From Dimorphilus gyrociliatus (lineage: Eukaryota > Annelida > Polychaeta > Dinophilidae), in NCBI GenBank assembly GCA_904063045.1, contig CAJFCJ010000014.1, forward strand, positions 1,733,643-1,797,642: a stretch of DNA of 64,000 bases, given 5' to 3'. The position numbers and the translations under genes are program-made. Shown in pieces: positions 10,973-23,438 of this stretch. Below the pieces are notes generated by a model. That model saw nothing but the letters and a program-made list of their open reading frames with translations. It did not search any database and was not told the DNA's origin. Numbering within the stretch: position 1 is the stretch's first letter; every line of letters begins with the position of its first letter.

Positions 10973-13214
10973 ATGTCTTCATCAATCGTTATAGAACTAC
11001 TGAAAAGTGTCAATAAAGCAGCTTCACAAGACGATTTTGTCAATTTTTTGGGAAGTTCTTGTGGTAGAAATTTAATCCTAAATATTTTTAACAAAGGCGT
11101 AAAAGTAAGAATTGACTAAATTGTAAATTAATTTATTAAATGAAAATACTTTCATAGGGATTGGCAAACTTGAAGGAACTGATTGAATTGGTTGCATATA
11201 CAATACAATTTCTTTTAGATCGGATAAAAGAGGATGAACAAAGTATTGTTATTCTTTTATTTGTAAATATAAAATGAAAAGAAATTTTTAATAAGATAAA
11301 ATACTAGGGCGTACACACAATCGAACAACATGTTAGTAGAACGATTTATCTTTTTCTATTGATAGAAATATGCCATTTGAACTCTTTGCAATTTTTCATC
11401 AAAATAATCATAAAGTTACTCGAGTGCAAAAGATAATGCTATTAATTAAACTTAAATATTTCTTATTGAATTATTTATGTTAAACGTGGTTTGTCGTATT
11501 GAAAATATCATACTGATTTGTGAATATATTTTTGTTTTAGATAACTACGACCTAGAGTCTGTGGAACAATGCTTTACAGTACCAAAGAAGGTTGCAAAAC
11601 ACGTTTTATCGAATATACAAAAAGCGAATGATAAAGATAATGATGAAAATGTATTACATACTTCCAATGGTTTCTTAAAAGACATTGAGCTATTCAGACT
11701 AATTAACGATTTATTAATTATCTTATGTATCGAAGAATGTTCAACTCACAATGAAAAAGACACTAAAGATTGTATTTGTTTAAAGATACTCATTGATTTC
11801 TACAATTATCTAGAACAATGCAAGAGAAACAACATTCTGCACATCTTTCTCAGAACATTTTTCAAAATTTCCCGCGTGATTATTAATTATCATTCATCAA
11901 TGAATTATTGTACTTTTAATCAATTCGAAAAAATTCTAAAAACTCTAAAAACACTTGGAGAAATACAGGATTTTTGTCAAGAAACAATTATTGGATCATT
12001 TTGGATTTTAAAGAGCTTGTTAGAATTTTCTGACGTTTCTTCAATAACCGATATAGTAAGATCTGCTCATAATTTACTTGACAATTGGAATAACTTGGAA
12101 GAAGCTATGGACATGCATTTATTTAAGATAATATGTGGATTTATCAGCGATTTGAAAAAGGCTAAAGTTGAATTTTTACACGCTTGTCGATGTAGTAGAA
12201 TCAAGCACAAATCTTGTTTTAAACGTTATTCACATTTTACGCATCATCATCACGAAATTCTTAGTATCTATGATGATTGTATTATAAAGAGATTATCCAT
12301 TCTACTTATTTGTTTTTTGAATAAGTGCGATGATTTAGCTCTTACAATAACGATTGGAGAAATAAGAAAATGTGGCTTATGCTGTTGCTTATCTGTGGAG
12401 AATCTAACTTGCATTTTAGACAAGAATAAAGAAGATAGTCAACTATTAATTAATTGGATAGCCAACACTGTACTATACGAATTAGGTGGATATGATGCCG
12501 AATATTCTTTCTGTTCAAAATGCCAAAAATCAACGTTAGATCGTTGGAATTCCTTATCAAAGTTAATTAATTACACTGATCCAAAGAATACTACATTGAA
12601 AACGGATAATTTTAAAAGAATTGACCTAACAAAAATAGAAGATTTAGTTAAATACGGAAGTGACAATTTAATAAAAAGTTTATTGGAAAATATTTATGCA
12701 CAAATCGTTAAAGAATCAGGATTAAATTTTCACGATAGAATTCTTAATCATATTCTCAACGTATTTGTTCTCTGCCAAAAAAATTTAAAATTATGTGACT
12801 TTTTCCTTGATAAAATTGGAGTACGAATATTTCAATTGAATAGCTCGTGTCTGAATTTAGTGTTCAAATGTTTCCTCAAAATAATCTCTATAAAAAAGAA
12901 CAACGTTCAAGATATTGCTGAAATTATCTTTAAAGTAACAAAAAAACCAGGATTAACTACTGAAGAATCTACAGAATTATGGAAATCAGTTCATCTATTA
13001 ATATATTATAATGAAAATGCAAGAAACCTTTTTGTTAAAGGTAACGGAACGCGAGATGCTCTTGATACAGCTAAATCATGCATTGAAAAATTCGAAACTG
13101 ATAAAAACGAAGATTTAGTTTCAAACTTTTCTATTGCCTTTGCATGTTCTGTTCTATCATGCTTAGGGGTAAGTATAACAACTATAATACATTTGTTGAC
13201 AATGTATAGATACA

Positions 13215-13257
<43 letters not shown>

Positions 13258-16200
13258 TATTTTGCACGTAGTTCCCCTCGGCTAAAGGTCATGTTGTATC
13301 GGAAATACGCAAAGCATTGAAGTCCAATTTAAAGACATTACAAAAGAAATTAGTATGCGATCATCTCTTTCATCTTATACTTCTGAAAGAATTGAATAAC
13401 AAATCCCAGCCAAAATTCCTTCCACCTACAGATGCTAGTCAAATAAAATTTCAAACCAAAAAGAATTATGATGATGGCAGCGATTACGATGAATCATTCT
13501 CAAATGATACAGGTTATTATTATAATAAATATTACGTGTACCGTTATTCAAGTGTTAATAACCTAGTAAATTTTCCGTTTTTTTAGCCTCATATTTGGAA
13601 TTTTCTATCGAACCGATCAAACTTATTCATTTTGAATTTATTGAACTTTGTTTGACCTTATCCGATTCTCATGAAAATGATTATGATCAATATGTGCTAA
13701 TGAAAATAAGAGAGTTAATTAGAAATTCCAAGTCGATAAGAACTTATTATATTGAGAACAATCTACCAAAATTGCTATTAGACAAATACTTGCAAGTTGA
13801 CGACGATGGTCTGTATCATTAAATTGAATCTTTCAAATAATGTATTTTTTAATATTTCCAATAAAACTAGATATTCGAAGAGAATGCTTGAATGTTTATA
13901 TGGAACTAATTATTGAAGATATGAATTCTTATTTATTATCCGAGTTTATTCGATTATTATTTCATAAAACTACGAAAAACATTGACCCATTTTTGGATAT
14001 ACTTTTAAAACATTCAGATTTTGAACAATCACCATCGTTTTATCTTCAGTTTCCAATGATTAAATTAAAGGAGACGGAGCCGAACCAAACTGAAATAAGT
14101 CCAAGTGATTCAAGTATTCCACAAATGTTCAAGGAATCATCGACGTGTTTAAAAGTTGAGGAAAAAATCATTTGGCCTTCTGTTGGTTCTGATTGGTCAA
14201 TATCAATTTGGATTGCATTTCATAAAGAATTGGAAAGTAAGATAGACTGTAAGGAAATGTTTATTTTTAGTTTTGGAAGTGAAAATTTTATAATTGAAAT
14301 ATGGTGGAATGTTCAAAAGATGAGAATTTTTTACAAGTTTGTCTAGAAAGAAATGATTACTTAATTAAAAAGTTAATTATTCTTTTATATGACAGATTTA
14401 TATATAAGGAAAATTCAGAAAACTTTGAATTAAAATATAACTTACAATCTAATGGAAAATGGAAAAATTATTGCTTTTCATATTTTGAAAGAAATGTAGA
14501 CAAAGTTAAAGAATTTACGGTAAAAAAATTATATATTTTTAATGAAATTAACTTCTTTTAAAACAATTTAAATAAATATAGCTGATATTATTTGTTGATG
14601 GAAAAGAAGTTGACAAAGTTACAAGCTGCTATACAAACATAACAAATACCTCAATAAGTCAATTTCTAATCGGGCATTGTCTCCAATCGCCCATTGATTC
14701 AATTATTACAACTTCTACCTATCATCTAAGTACATTAATGTTCTTTCAAGATGTAACACTAAGCAAAGAAAAAGCAATGTTTATGTATATTTTGGGGCCA
14801 AATACTGATAACTTGTTCGAATGCGACAATTTACAAACAAATATTGGATTTGTACATTCTGTTTTAGTAAAACATATTTTGGAAAGTGGCTTAGATGTTG
14901 AAGGAGTTTTGGAAAGGATAAATGATAATTATCACATTTTAAGGGTAAGATATTTACAATTTTCCAATTGAATGAATGCAACCAAAAATAACCAAAACTA
15001 TGTACAGAAACACGTTAAATTGATATACAACGCTCGTTGTCCAAAATCCTATTGCCTTCTAAATGTGCCGGACCCGAATCCACTTCCTTTTGCTTCTAAT
15101 TCAATAGATAAAGCAATTATGGAGCATCCGTTAGAACTACAAGCCGATACTGTTATGTTGGAGAGTAAACGGTCGAATTCTATTGAAGAGTCGCTGATTT
15201 GTATTGGTGGAGCAGAATTATTATTATTTTTATATGCCAAGGTAAATTGTTTTTTTTTTGTTTTTTTTCCAAAAACTATTGAATATGTGTTTATTTTCAT
15301 CAGACTGTAGAAATGTCGAACGATTCCCAGAGTCAGACGAAAAGCTTGCAATTATTACTGGAAATTGCTAAACGTAGTCGAACAATTGCCAAAGAATTTG
15401 ACGGATTGTCAAGTTATGAATTACTAATAAAAGTTTTCTCAACTGATTTATTTATCATGTCAGCTGATTTTTTAAAGGTTATAATTTTCTTCAATCGCAT
15501 AATAATTACCTTATTTAAAGATAAAAATTTACTATTATTAGATTCTTATGGATGCTGCTTATAATGAATCAGTTATTATTATAAAAGAAACGCTTACAGT
15601 TAAAAATTCGACCAGTTTTTGCGTTTTGGACGCTCGTATTGTAACAGAAATATTTCTAGCTTGGAAATTATGGATTCAATACGAAGATTTATGGATTTAT
15701 GCTTTAAAGTCAATCGAAATTCTTCTTGACGATACGAATAGATGTAAAATATATAATGTTAAAATGTTGAGCGAATTAGAATTCTTGGAAAAATTAAAAA
15801 ATATGTGTTTAGAGTGTAAACAAGAAGCTGATTTTAAGAGTTTCTTCTCACCAAATATTTGCCAACTTCTAATTTCTATATTTAGAAAAATATTAAGGGC
15901 CGTAAGCGATGTACATGCAGTGGTAACCATTGCCGATCTACTCCTACTTTTACACCCTGCTGCACTAACTTACGTTCAACATTCCCCCTCTGGTTTTTAC
16001 TTTAATCCTAGCTGGCGTAAGTATATAGAAAATAAATTCATAAGGAACATACTAGTTTAGACTAATATTGTTTTATCTAGTAAGAAGGAAGTCGATAAGA
16101 AGAAGTGATCGAATATATATTTATTCAACTTCGTCTTCATGTTCAACACTTAAACAGTCGAATGACCATAATCAGAACTTGGAAGATCCTGAAATTGAGA

Positions 16201-17765
16201 ATAGGACTCCTTCGTCAAATTCAGCTAACACTAGTAGTACTGGTTCCGAATGGGAGCTATTACCAAATGCAGAGTCTACTCAATCAGTTACGGTTAACAT
16301 TAAGAAAACACCTGGCGAGGTTCACGTACCGGAGGAGGAAGATATTGGTTTAGTACAACTGTGCTCTGGATTGTTAGAAGCTGTCGATGATGTACTTTAT
16401 TCTATGGATAAGAAAGATGTAGAAAGAATATTCAAAGTAGTTGTTAAAGCTGATTTTATAATAATTCTCGCTCAGCATTCTGCTGATTGTGTTAGACTTA
16501 CTGCTTGTAAGGTAAGAATAAATTAGCTTCTTAATCATAAGAGTGATTATTCATAAACTATATAATCTTTAAATTTTATAATTCAGCTTATGAAAACGTT
16601 TCTGAAAATGGCCAATTGCGCCCAAATTGAGAAGCTTAGAGAGCAATACGCTTTCCAACTATTAGCTTTCCAGTTACATCAACACAATGTTTGCAGTCGT
16701 ATAGTGGATTGTCTATTATCAATTTGCTTTGAAAGGGATTTAACTCTATATGAACTATAGTAATTTATTTTTGTTATATCTTTAAACTTTAGAGATCAAC
16801 TGTCTTTTAATAATATTTTGCTATTCTTTTTTTAGTTCATCCCCGAATTTAGTCAATAATATTACACTCCATGAAATATCAATCCATTCTTTAATCGCTT
16901 ACATTGCTCTACTGGAAAATTGCTGTACAGATAATCCTAAATTATGTTGTAATATGCTGGACGTTTTATCAACTGTATTACTACCGAAAAAGCCTATATA
17001 TAATCTGCTAAGAACTAATTTTCTATGCACGGTATTATGTAACGTGCTCTACAAAGCTACAAGTTTTTGCGAAAATGATAAAATATTCGATTCAGTTGGA
17101 AATTGTTTTCGAACTATCATACTACTCGATTTTAAGTGAGGTTTTAACATAGATTTTTAATAGCTTTTCAATTTTGTTCAATAATCTTTTTTTTAGCGAA
17201 GACGATCCCAAAACATTGTGTCTTTTTAAAGAAATAATAACGCTTTTAAGATCTCTAATAGAAAAAGCTACTGAGAATAGAGTTATTTTTGAAAGAATTA
17301 TTTGCAATTGTTTCCTTCACGTGTTTGAGTTCTGTATGGATTTAAAATTAAAACTTGAAAAGAAAAACGATGTAGACGTTGGCAATCACGCTCAACGTTT
17401 ATTAACAATAATAGTATTTGCTACGGAATATATTGTATATGATGGTATGTTTTCCTCTTTTTATATCTAATTAATATAATGTTTTTTTTTGGTTTAACTT
17501 CAGATTTAAGTTACGAAGATAAATTCGAAAGAAAGTATACTTGTGATCATACAAAGCTAACTAAATATTTCTTACAATTCCTTTTAAAGTATACACACAT
17601 TTGTTTAGTAAGTAAAAACAATTGTATTTATTTTGTTATTAATTATATAAGAATTATAAATATTGTTTAGAAGCGATTTAGTCCGTTCCATTCCAAAAAT
17701 TCTCTCAAAGTTTTATACGACAATAAAGACGTTGTATTTTCACAAGTAAGACAACCATAACATAG

Positions 17766-17798
<33 letters not shown>

Positions 17799-20700
17799 AA
17801 TAATATTTTGTTTAGCTCTCTACATTGATTGGACATATCTTAAAAACAAGTAATGATCACACATTGAGCCTACACTCCTTACAACTACTTGCCAATGATC
17901 TCCACAGTCGAAGTATTTTACAGAATATATCAAGTTTACAACAATTAGTAAGTATCAATGAGTCTTCCAATTGTCATAACATTGTGTGTTAATGCAATAA
18001 AACCTCTTAGGGTCAAAAGATGATGTCATATATCACAAATATTTTGGAATCTTTTGATCGAATCAAATTAACTCAGGCAACTTGTGAAGAATTGGAAGAA
18101 ATCTCTGGATGGCTGAAGCGAAACTTTTATATCGCAAAAAATGTGAATATTGTTAATAAAATTATTTAAGTAAATAATAATTTCTATTCTTTTTAATTAG
18201 CAAACTCAAGAAATTTCAACAAAAAAACAAGAAGTTTTTGAAGAAAATTGTCGATCTGTTATCGATAAATATCAGAGAGCGATTGATGAACATTCAACAG
18301 AATTATCAGATCAAGCAATGCATGTAACTCAAAGAGTTGTTAACGAACAAAACAAATTGAGAAAACGATTATTAGCCTCTATAAAAATCAGTTTATCCGC
18401 TCAAGTTTTGTCTAGAATAAGATGGCAAAGGATCGTTGATGATCTGAGCCATGAGAGGGCTTCTTGCTACGCCGAGCATATATACCCAATGTCCTGGGAA
18501 TTAGACCCGACGGAAGGACCGATGAGAGTTAGAAAAAGGTTAAAGAGGTGCTCGTTAGGTGTTAACAAAAGATTTTTGTTGGATGATGAACGATGGAAAT
18601 TAGAGGAATTGAGATGCAAACAACCTTTATCTTACCTGTTTGAAACTCAAACCTCAGATTCAGAAGCATTAATCTATCAGCTACATACTAATGAAAAGTT
18701 GTCATTAACTGCACGATGCTTGCATGTTCAACCTGCAAGAGAGGTAAATGGAGAGCTTCTTCTGGGAGAAAAATCTCTCTATTTTATCGGAGACAATGTT
18801 CAATCAATAACTTTACCGTTTGACGGTATTAAAAGCGTTCTTAAAAGACGGCACGCTCTAAGAGATGTTGCATTAGAAGTATTTTTAATCGACGGAACAA
18901 CTTGTCTCTTCGCTCTGAGTACATCAAGTGAAAGAGACGAAGTAGTAAATAATTTATTAATGAATGAACTGCCGAATCTAATAACAATAGAGAACATCGA
19001 TCAAGTACAAAAGATGTGGAATGAAAGAGAGATAACGAATTTTGAATATTTAATTCACTTGAATACTTTATCAGGTAGAAGTTACAACGACTTAATGCAA
19101 TATTTTGTCTTTCCATTCGTTTTATCAAATTACGATGAAGAGATATTAGATCTAAAGGATTCAAAAAATTATAGAATCATGGCCAAGCCCATATCTGTTC
19201 AATTTAAGGAATGCGAAGCCAAATACCTACAAACTTATAAATATTTAGAGAAACAATACGAAGAAATTTGCCATTTAGGTTCTAAATTCGAAGATGAAGC
19301 CTTTCGACCGAAACCTCATCATTACGGTTCACACTACAGTAATTCAGGAACAGTTCTTCACTTTTTAGTTAGATTACCTCCCTTTACACAAATGTTTCTA
19401 GAATATCAAGATAATAATTTTGATTTGCCGGATAGGACTTTTCATTCAATGGCTACTTCGTGGAGACTATCCGCATCTGATTCAACAACGGACTTCAAAG
19501 AATTAATACCTGAGTTTTTCTTTCTACCTGAATTTTTAATGAATAAGGAAGGTTTTAATTTTGGAGTTCGTCAAAATGGTACTTCAGTTTCATCTGTAGC
19601 CTTACCGGATTGGTGCGAAAATAATGCTAGATATTTCATTATGATACTTCGACAGGCTTTAGAATCAAATTTTGTCAGTTCAACTATATCAAATTGGATT
19701 GATCTTGTTTTTGGTTATAAACAAACAGGTAAAGCAGCTGTTGAAGCTATAAATGTCTTTCATCCAATGACTTATTATGGTGTAAATTTTGAGAGTATCG
19801 AAGATACTATGAAAAGAATAGCCGTTCAAACAATGATTAAGACTTATGGCCAAACTCCAAAACAGTTATTTATATCACCGCACGTTTCACCAAAGATTCC
19901 AAATGAGATATTATCCATTCTTGATCCTCCATCCGCTCTTCCCGGCGTCTGTGGTATTAAGTGGGGAAAGTATGTTGGAAGTCCCGAATATCCTCCTCCT
20001 GTTGAAATATGGAGAAAGTTTTATCAAACTCCAGTTGAACATTTGGTTGCATCTGTCACTGGTCAAGTTTTCGGATTAGAGAAATATTCGAGTTTAGTGA
20101 CGAAATATAGTAAAAAAGAGAAGACTAAAGAAGAACTTTGGGCAGCTCTGGTGCTATGGAATAATGTTGATAGCGTTCTAAGAATAACGAAAAAGCGAAA
20201 ACTACCTCCTGTTAATTTAGTACAATGGCAAATAGGTGGTGCAAGGCCAACTTGCTGTGCCGCGGTACATCCTTGTAGATTATTACTATTCGGAACGGAT
20301 ACAGGACTAATATGTATCTTTAAAATAAGGTTAGTCGCCATACTATAATTAGCACGTCTTTTTTTATCGTTTCTCCATTAATAGATATACAACGGGAAAT
20401 GCTAGTTGTATACAAGTAAGAGGTGGTTCAGAACTATTAAAGTTATATGGACATTCGAAAAAAGTTAATCAAATACAAGCTTGTTCCGCTTTTTCAATAT
20501 TTGCTAGTTGTAGCGAAGATAAAACAATAATTATATGGGATTTGAATAAGTAGGCTTACAATTTTTTCCAAATTAAACCCTAAGACTTATCAGTTTCTTT
20601 TTATCTTTTTCTATTAGATTAATTTATGTAAGATCCATACAAACTCACGAATGTCCTGTTCATGTATTGGCAATTAGCGAAACACTTGGTGATATTGCTA

Positions 20701-21152
20701 CAGCTAGTTATCTACGTAAGTCTTTACAAATTCATTTGTCATATGAGATCAAATTTTGAAGGTTTTTTTGTTTATTCTTAATTTTAGCGGATGGTAGAAG
20801 TGATCTTCAAGTTCATACAATTAATGGTGAACTAGTTGGTAAAGTTAAAACAGATGAAAAAATAACAACAATCACCTATTCGAAAACACCCGAAGGTCAA
20901 TCCGTTAATGCCATTGTTTGTGGATTTAGTAACGGATTAATAAGATTCTATTCTAGTTGGACTGTCAAATTAATAAGGGAGCTAGGAGTATTAAGAAATT
21001 CAATATCATCTTTGGCATACTCGGCCGATTCGCAAATTTTATTTGCAAGCTGTTCAGACGGCCTAGTTTTGGCTTTCGATAACTCTGGACACAATGGAAA
21101 AAATGTAAAATTTAAGACGCTTTTAAAGGAATCTTTTAAATTGTACACTTGA
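10973..21152 (+). CDS. LYST: Lysosomal trafficking regulator (LYST), BEACH-WD40 protein
   Basis: LYST controls size and trafficking of lysosome-related organelles; its loss causes Chediak-Higashi syndrome in mammals. The start is the ATG at 10973 (MSSSIVIELLKSVN), whose first exon matches the position of the vertebrate N-terminus. A 1.6-kb exon (about 11541-13167) carries the armadillo-like region with the conserved Cys/His segment (HFTHHHHE, CGLCCCLS). A concanavalin A-like segment spans about 14030-14760. After many small exons, the large exon from 18199 to about 20330 contains SWELDPTEGP, a PH-like domain and the BEACH domain (SHYSNSGTVLHFLVR, IPEFFFLPEFL, WIDLVFGYKQ, MIKTYGQTP). WD40 repeats occupy about 20250-21130. 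AATAAA at 21224 lies 72 bp after the stop. I estimate 2,700-2,900 residues against about 3,800 in human, so linkers are shorter. Middle exon edges are approximate. Confidence 0.95.
13218..13253. repeat. (TA)n microsatellite in LYST intron
   Basis: An uninterrupted TA dinucleotide run lies in a short intron just after the large LYST exon. The polypyrimidine and acceptor follow directly downstream. Confidence 0.9.
17773..17798. repeat. (TA)n microsatellite in LYST intron
   Basis: A TA dinucleotide run in a small LYST intron. There is no sign that it is anything but a simple repeat. Confidence 0.85.
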
Positions 21153-21478
21153 ATGATAAAAAAAGAAAACAAAGAGGAAGAGCTTAGTATGAACACAAAA
21201 AAATAATAAAAAAAGACACTTATAATAAATAAAGTCTCCTCCTTATTAAACATATATAATATACATTTTGTATGTACTATATAAACTTATCAACATATTT
21301 ATAAGATAAGCTATATACGGTATATATGTTTAATTACAATTATTTAGATCTTTTTTTGATTTTATTATTTTTAGTTTTATCTTTTATTTTCTTTTACTTA
21401 ATTTGACTTTTTAATTAGATTACCAAAGGTTTAAAATAGAAAGAAAGAATATATATATATATATTTATACTAATATTA

Positions 21479-21519
<41 letters not shown>

Positions 21520-21782
21520 AACTTAATTACTTATGTGTTCATCATAAATAATCTTCTATAGTATTCATATATTTTTTTAATGGAATTTAATTTTAGTCGA
21601 AATGAGATCTATGTAAAGCTATTATTAGTATTAATATATATGTATATGTATATTAATACTGTATATTTACGATATATACACTTGTCTATTTGTATGCTAG
21701 AAACAATTTGAAATTACAAAAGCCATTTTTTATATGTTTTTTTTAAATAGTTTAATCAATTTATCATCTTTTTTAAAAATCT
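21153..21782. other. Convergent 3' region with microsatellites
   Basis: Spacer between the LYST stop and the stop of the Reeler gene. It contains overlapping AATAAA signals at 21224-21233, a TA run at about 21449-21466, and a compound (TA)n(GA)n array at 21479-21519. No gene was recognised. Confidence 0.7.
21479..21519. repeat. Compound (TA)n(GA)n microsatellite
   Basis: About ten TA units run directly into about nine GA units, in the 3' flank of LYST. Confidence 0.9.
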
Positions 21783-22453
21783 TCATGGCAGTGATGCAGG
21801 AAATCTAACCCAAAAGGTATCGAATAATCTAACTACCGAAACGCTACAATTTTTTATTGATTTAATTAGTAAATATTTATCAATGAAAAAATGTATATGT
21901 TAATAAATACTTACAAAATTTGAACATTATCTGTATTTGCTCCATTTGGATTCCAAGTTACAGAAATGGACTTTTTACTAACAGCGTTAGCATGGGTGGC
22001 ACTGTTATCTGTTCCTCCGTTGCAAGTCAAACCAGTAGATCTAAATTATTATAGAGTAATTGAATTTTGACTTGAATTAATCCTTATGAATTTAATAATT
22101 TCCTTACTCGTTGTTAAAGCCTTCAAATTTTCCTATTGGTGTTCTGTCAGTTCCTCTTCTGGCTTGCATAAGAAATCCTCTGAAGACATCATCTCCAGTA
22201 GCGGAGAGGGTTACTGTTTCAAAAAGTAATGTCAGTGTAATAGTCGTAATAAAGTTTTTATCAATTTATACAGAGTTTTTTTATTACCTTTATAGTTATC
22301 ACCATCTTTAGTAACTTCAACAGTATATGGAAAAGGCGAAGTTTGTGGACTAACTAAATGCAAAGGTGTTAAGTCCTCACAAGCCTCTTCAGGTGCTCCG
22401 CTGGGAAAAGCAGACACATAGGTGATTAGGAGTAGAAGACCGAGAAATTTCAT
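21783..22453 (-). CDS. Secreted Reeler-domain protein (defence-protein-like)
   Basis: A small secreted protein of four exons. The start chosen (22453) begins MKFLGLLLLITYVSAFPSG, a clean signal peptide with likely cleavage after VSA; an ATG five codons upstream (22468) is less good. The mature protein is essentially one Reeler domain: PSGAPEEACEDLTPLH, SPQTSPFPYTVEV, then FRGFLMQARRG, IGKFEGF and LTCNGGTDNSATHAN, then ISVTWNPNG, and a last exon ending FDTFWVRF plus a few residues. Cysteines at CEDL and LTC are the expected disulfide pair. Stand-alone Reeler proteins in invertebrates include insect immune-induced and reproductive-tract proteins. Family call is firm; the function is not known. 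Confidence 0.88.
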
Positions 22454-23438
22454 ATTTATAATAATCAATATGAATTAAAATTTTCAAAAATCATCTTTTT
22501 ATAAGACTTTTGATTAATCCTCAAAATCACGTGGCCAGTACATTTAACGAACATTTGGTAAATTCACATGAAAGTAGATAAATGATTGTCAAAAATTTGT
22601 GGCACATATTCAAAAATTGACCGGCTGAATTATTTTATCAAGTTTTCATCATTATTCATGACCTCTTTATCAGGGCTAGATATAATATATTTCACACAAA
22701 CACAATTGATAATAAATAGGTCATAAACCTTATTTTCCACCTTATAATCAAATGTTGTAAGACTTTCTTTAAAAAAAGAATTGCAAGAATAACGAAACAT
22801 AAAGTTTAATATGCTAATTAGGTAGATAGACAGTCGTAAACTTTTTGGGTGCAATGATAAGACAATTCTTTGGCCTATATAGCCTGTCTTTATGCGTATG
22901 TAAATTATATATATGTCTTTACTGTACATTATATACATATATATAAATAATTTAGAACGCACTTAAAAAATTAGATACAAATAAGAAACACACACATTCA
23001 ATTTAATTTAAACAGTTACAAGAACAGTAGGACACAGTTCAATTTAAAAAAAATGAATTTGGCAGTAGATTCAAGTTATATTAAAATTAAAAAAAAGTAG
23101 CTTATTGGCGTGAATGAATTGGATTTAATACGACAATTTATCTAAAGTACAAGTTCCAATTGCACCAATTTTCTTTTTTATACTAATAGTTCTTTGATCT
23201 TATTGATTTCAACCAGATTTTTCTATCGTTCGTTGAACTTGTATTAAAATAGAGAACAATTAAACAAGGTCAACCTAAAATTGCTGTTTGTTTATATAAC
23301 AAAGTTTAGGTCTTTTTTTTATAATTAACTTTAATTAGTTGTATTCATATTATAAATTCTATAGATACTAATATATACATATTTATTAATTCATTGTAGT
23401 TTTCATATTGAACTTGGATAAAGCGTAACTTCCCTTAA
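22454..23438. other. Intergenic spacer
   Basis: About 985 bp of very AT-rich DNA between the Reeler gene start and the pantothenate kinase stop, both on the minus strand. A 110-codon minus frame at 22630-22962 is low-complexity (Ile, Tyr and Lys rich) with no motif and was not called. Nothing else is visible. Confidence 0.5.

Noticed and set aside
10801-11094. 97-codon minus-strand frame at the LYST 5' end
   Set aside because: It overlaps the LYST first exon, whose plus-strand reading matches the family N-terminus and splices in frame.
22630-22962. 110-codon minus-strand frame between the Reeler and PanK genes
   Set aside because: Low-complexity Ile/Tyr/Lys-rich translation of AT-rich DNA with no motif or splice context.
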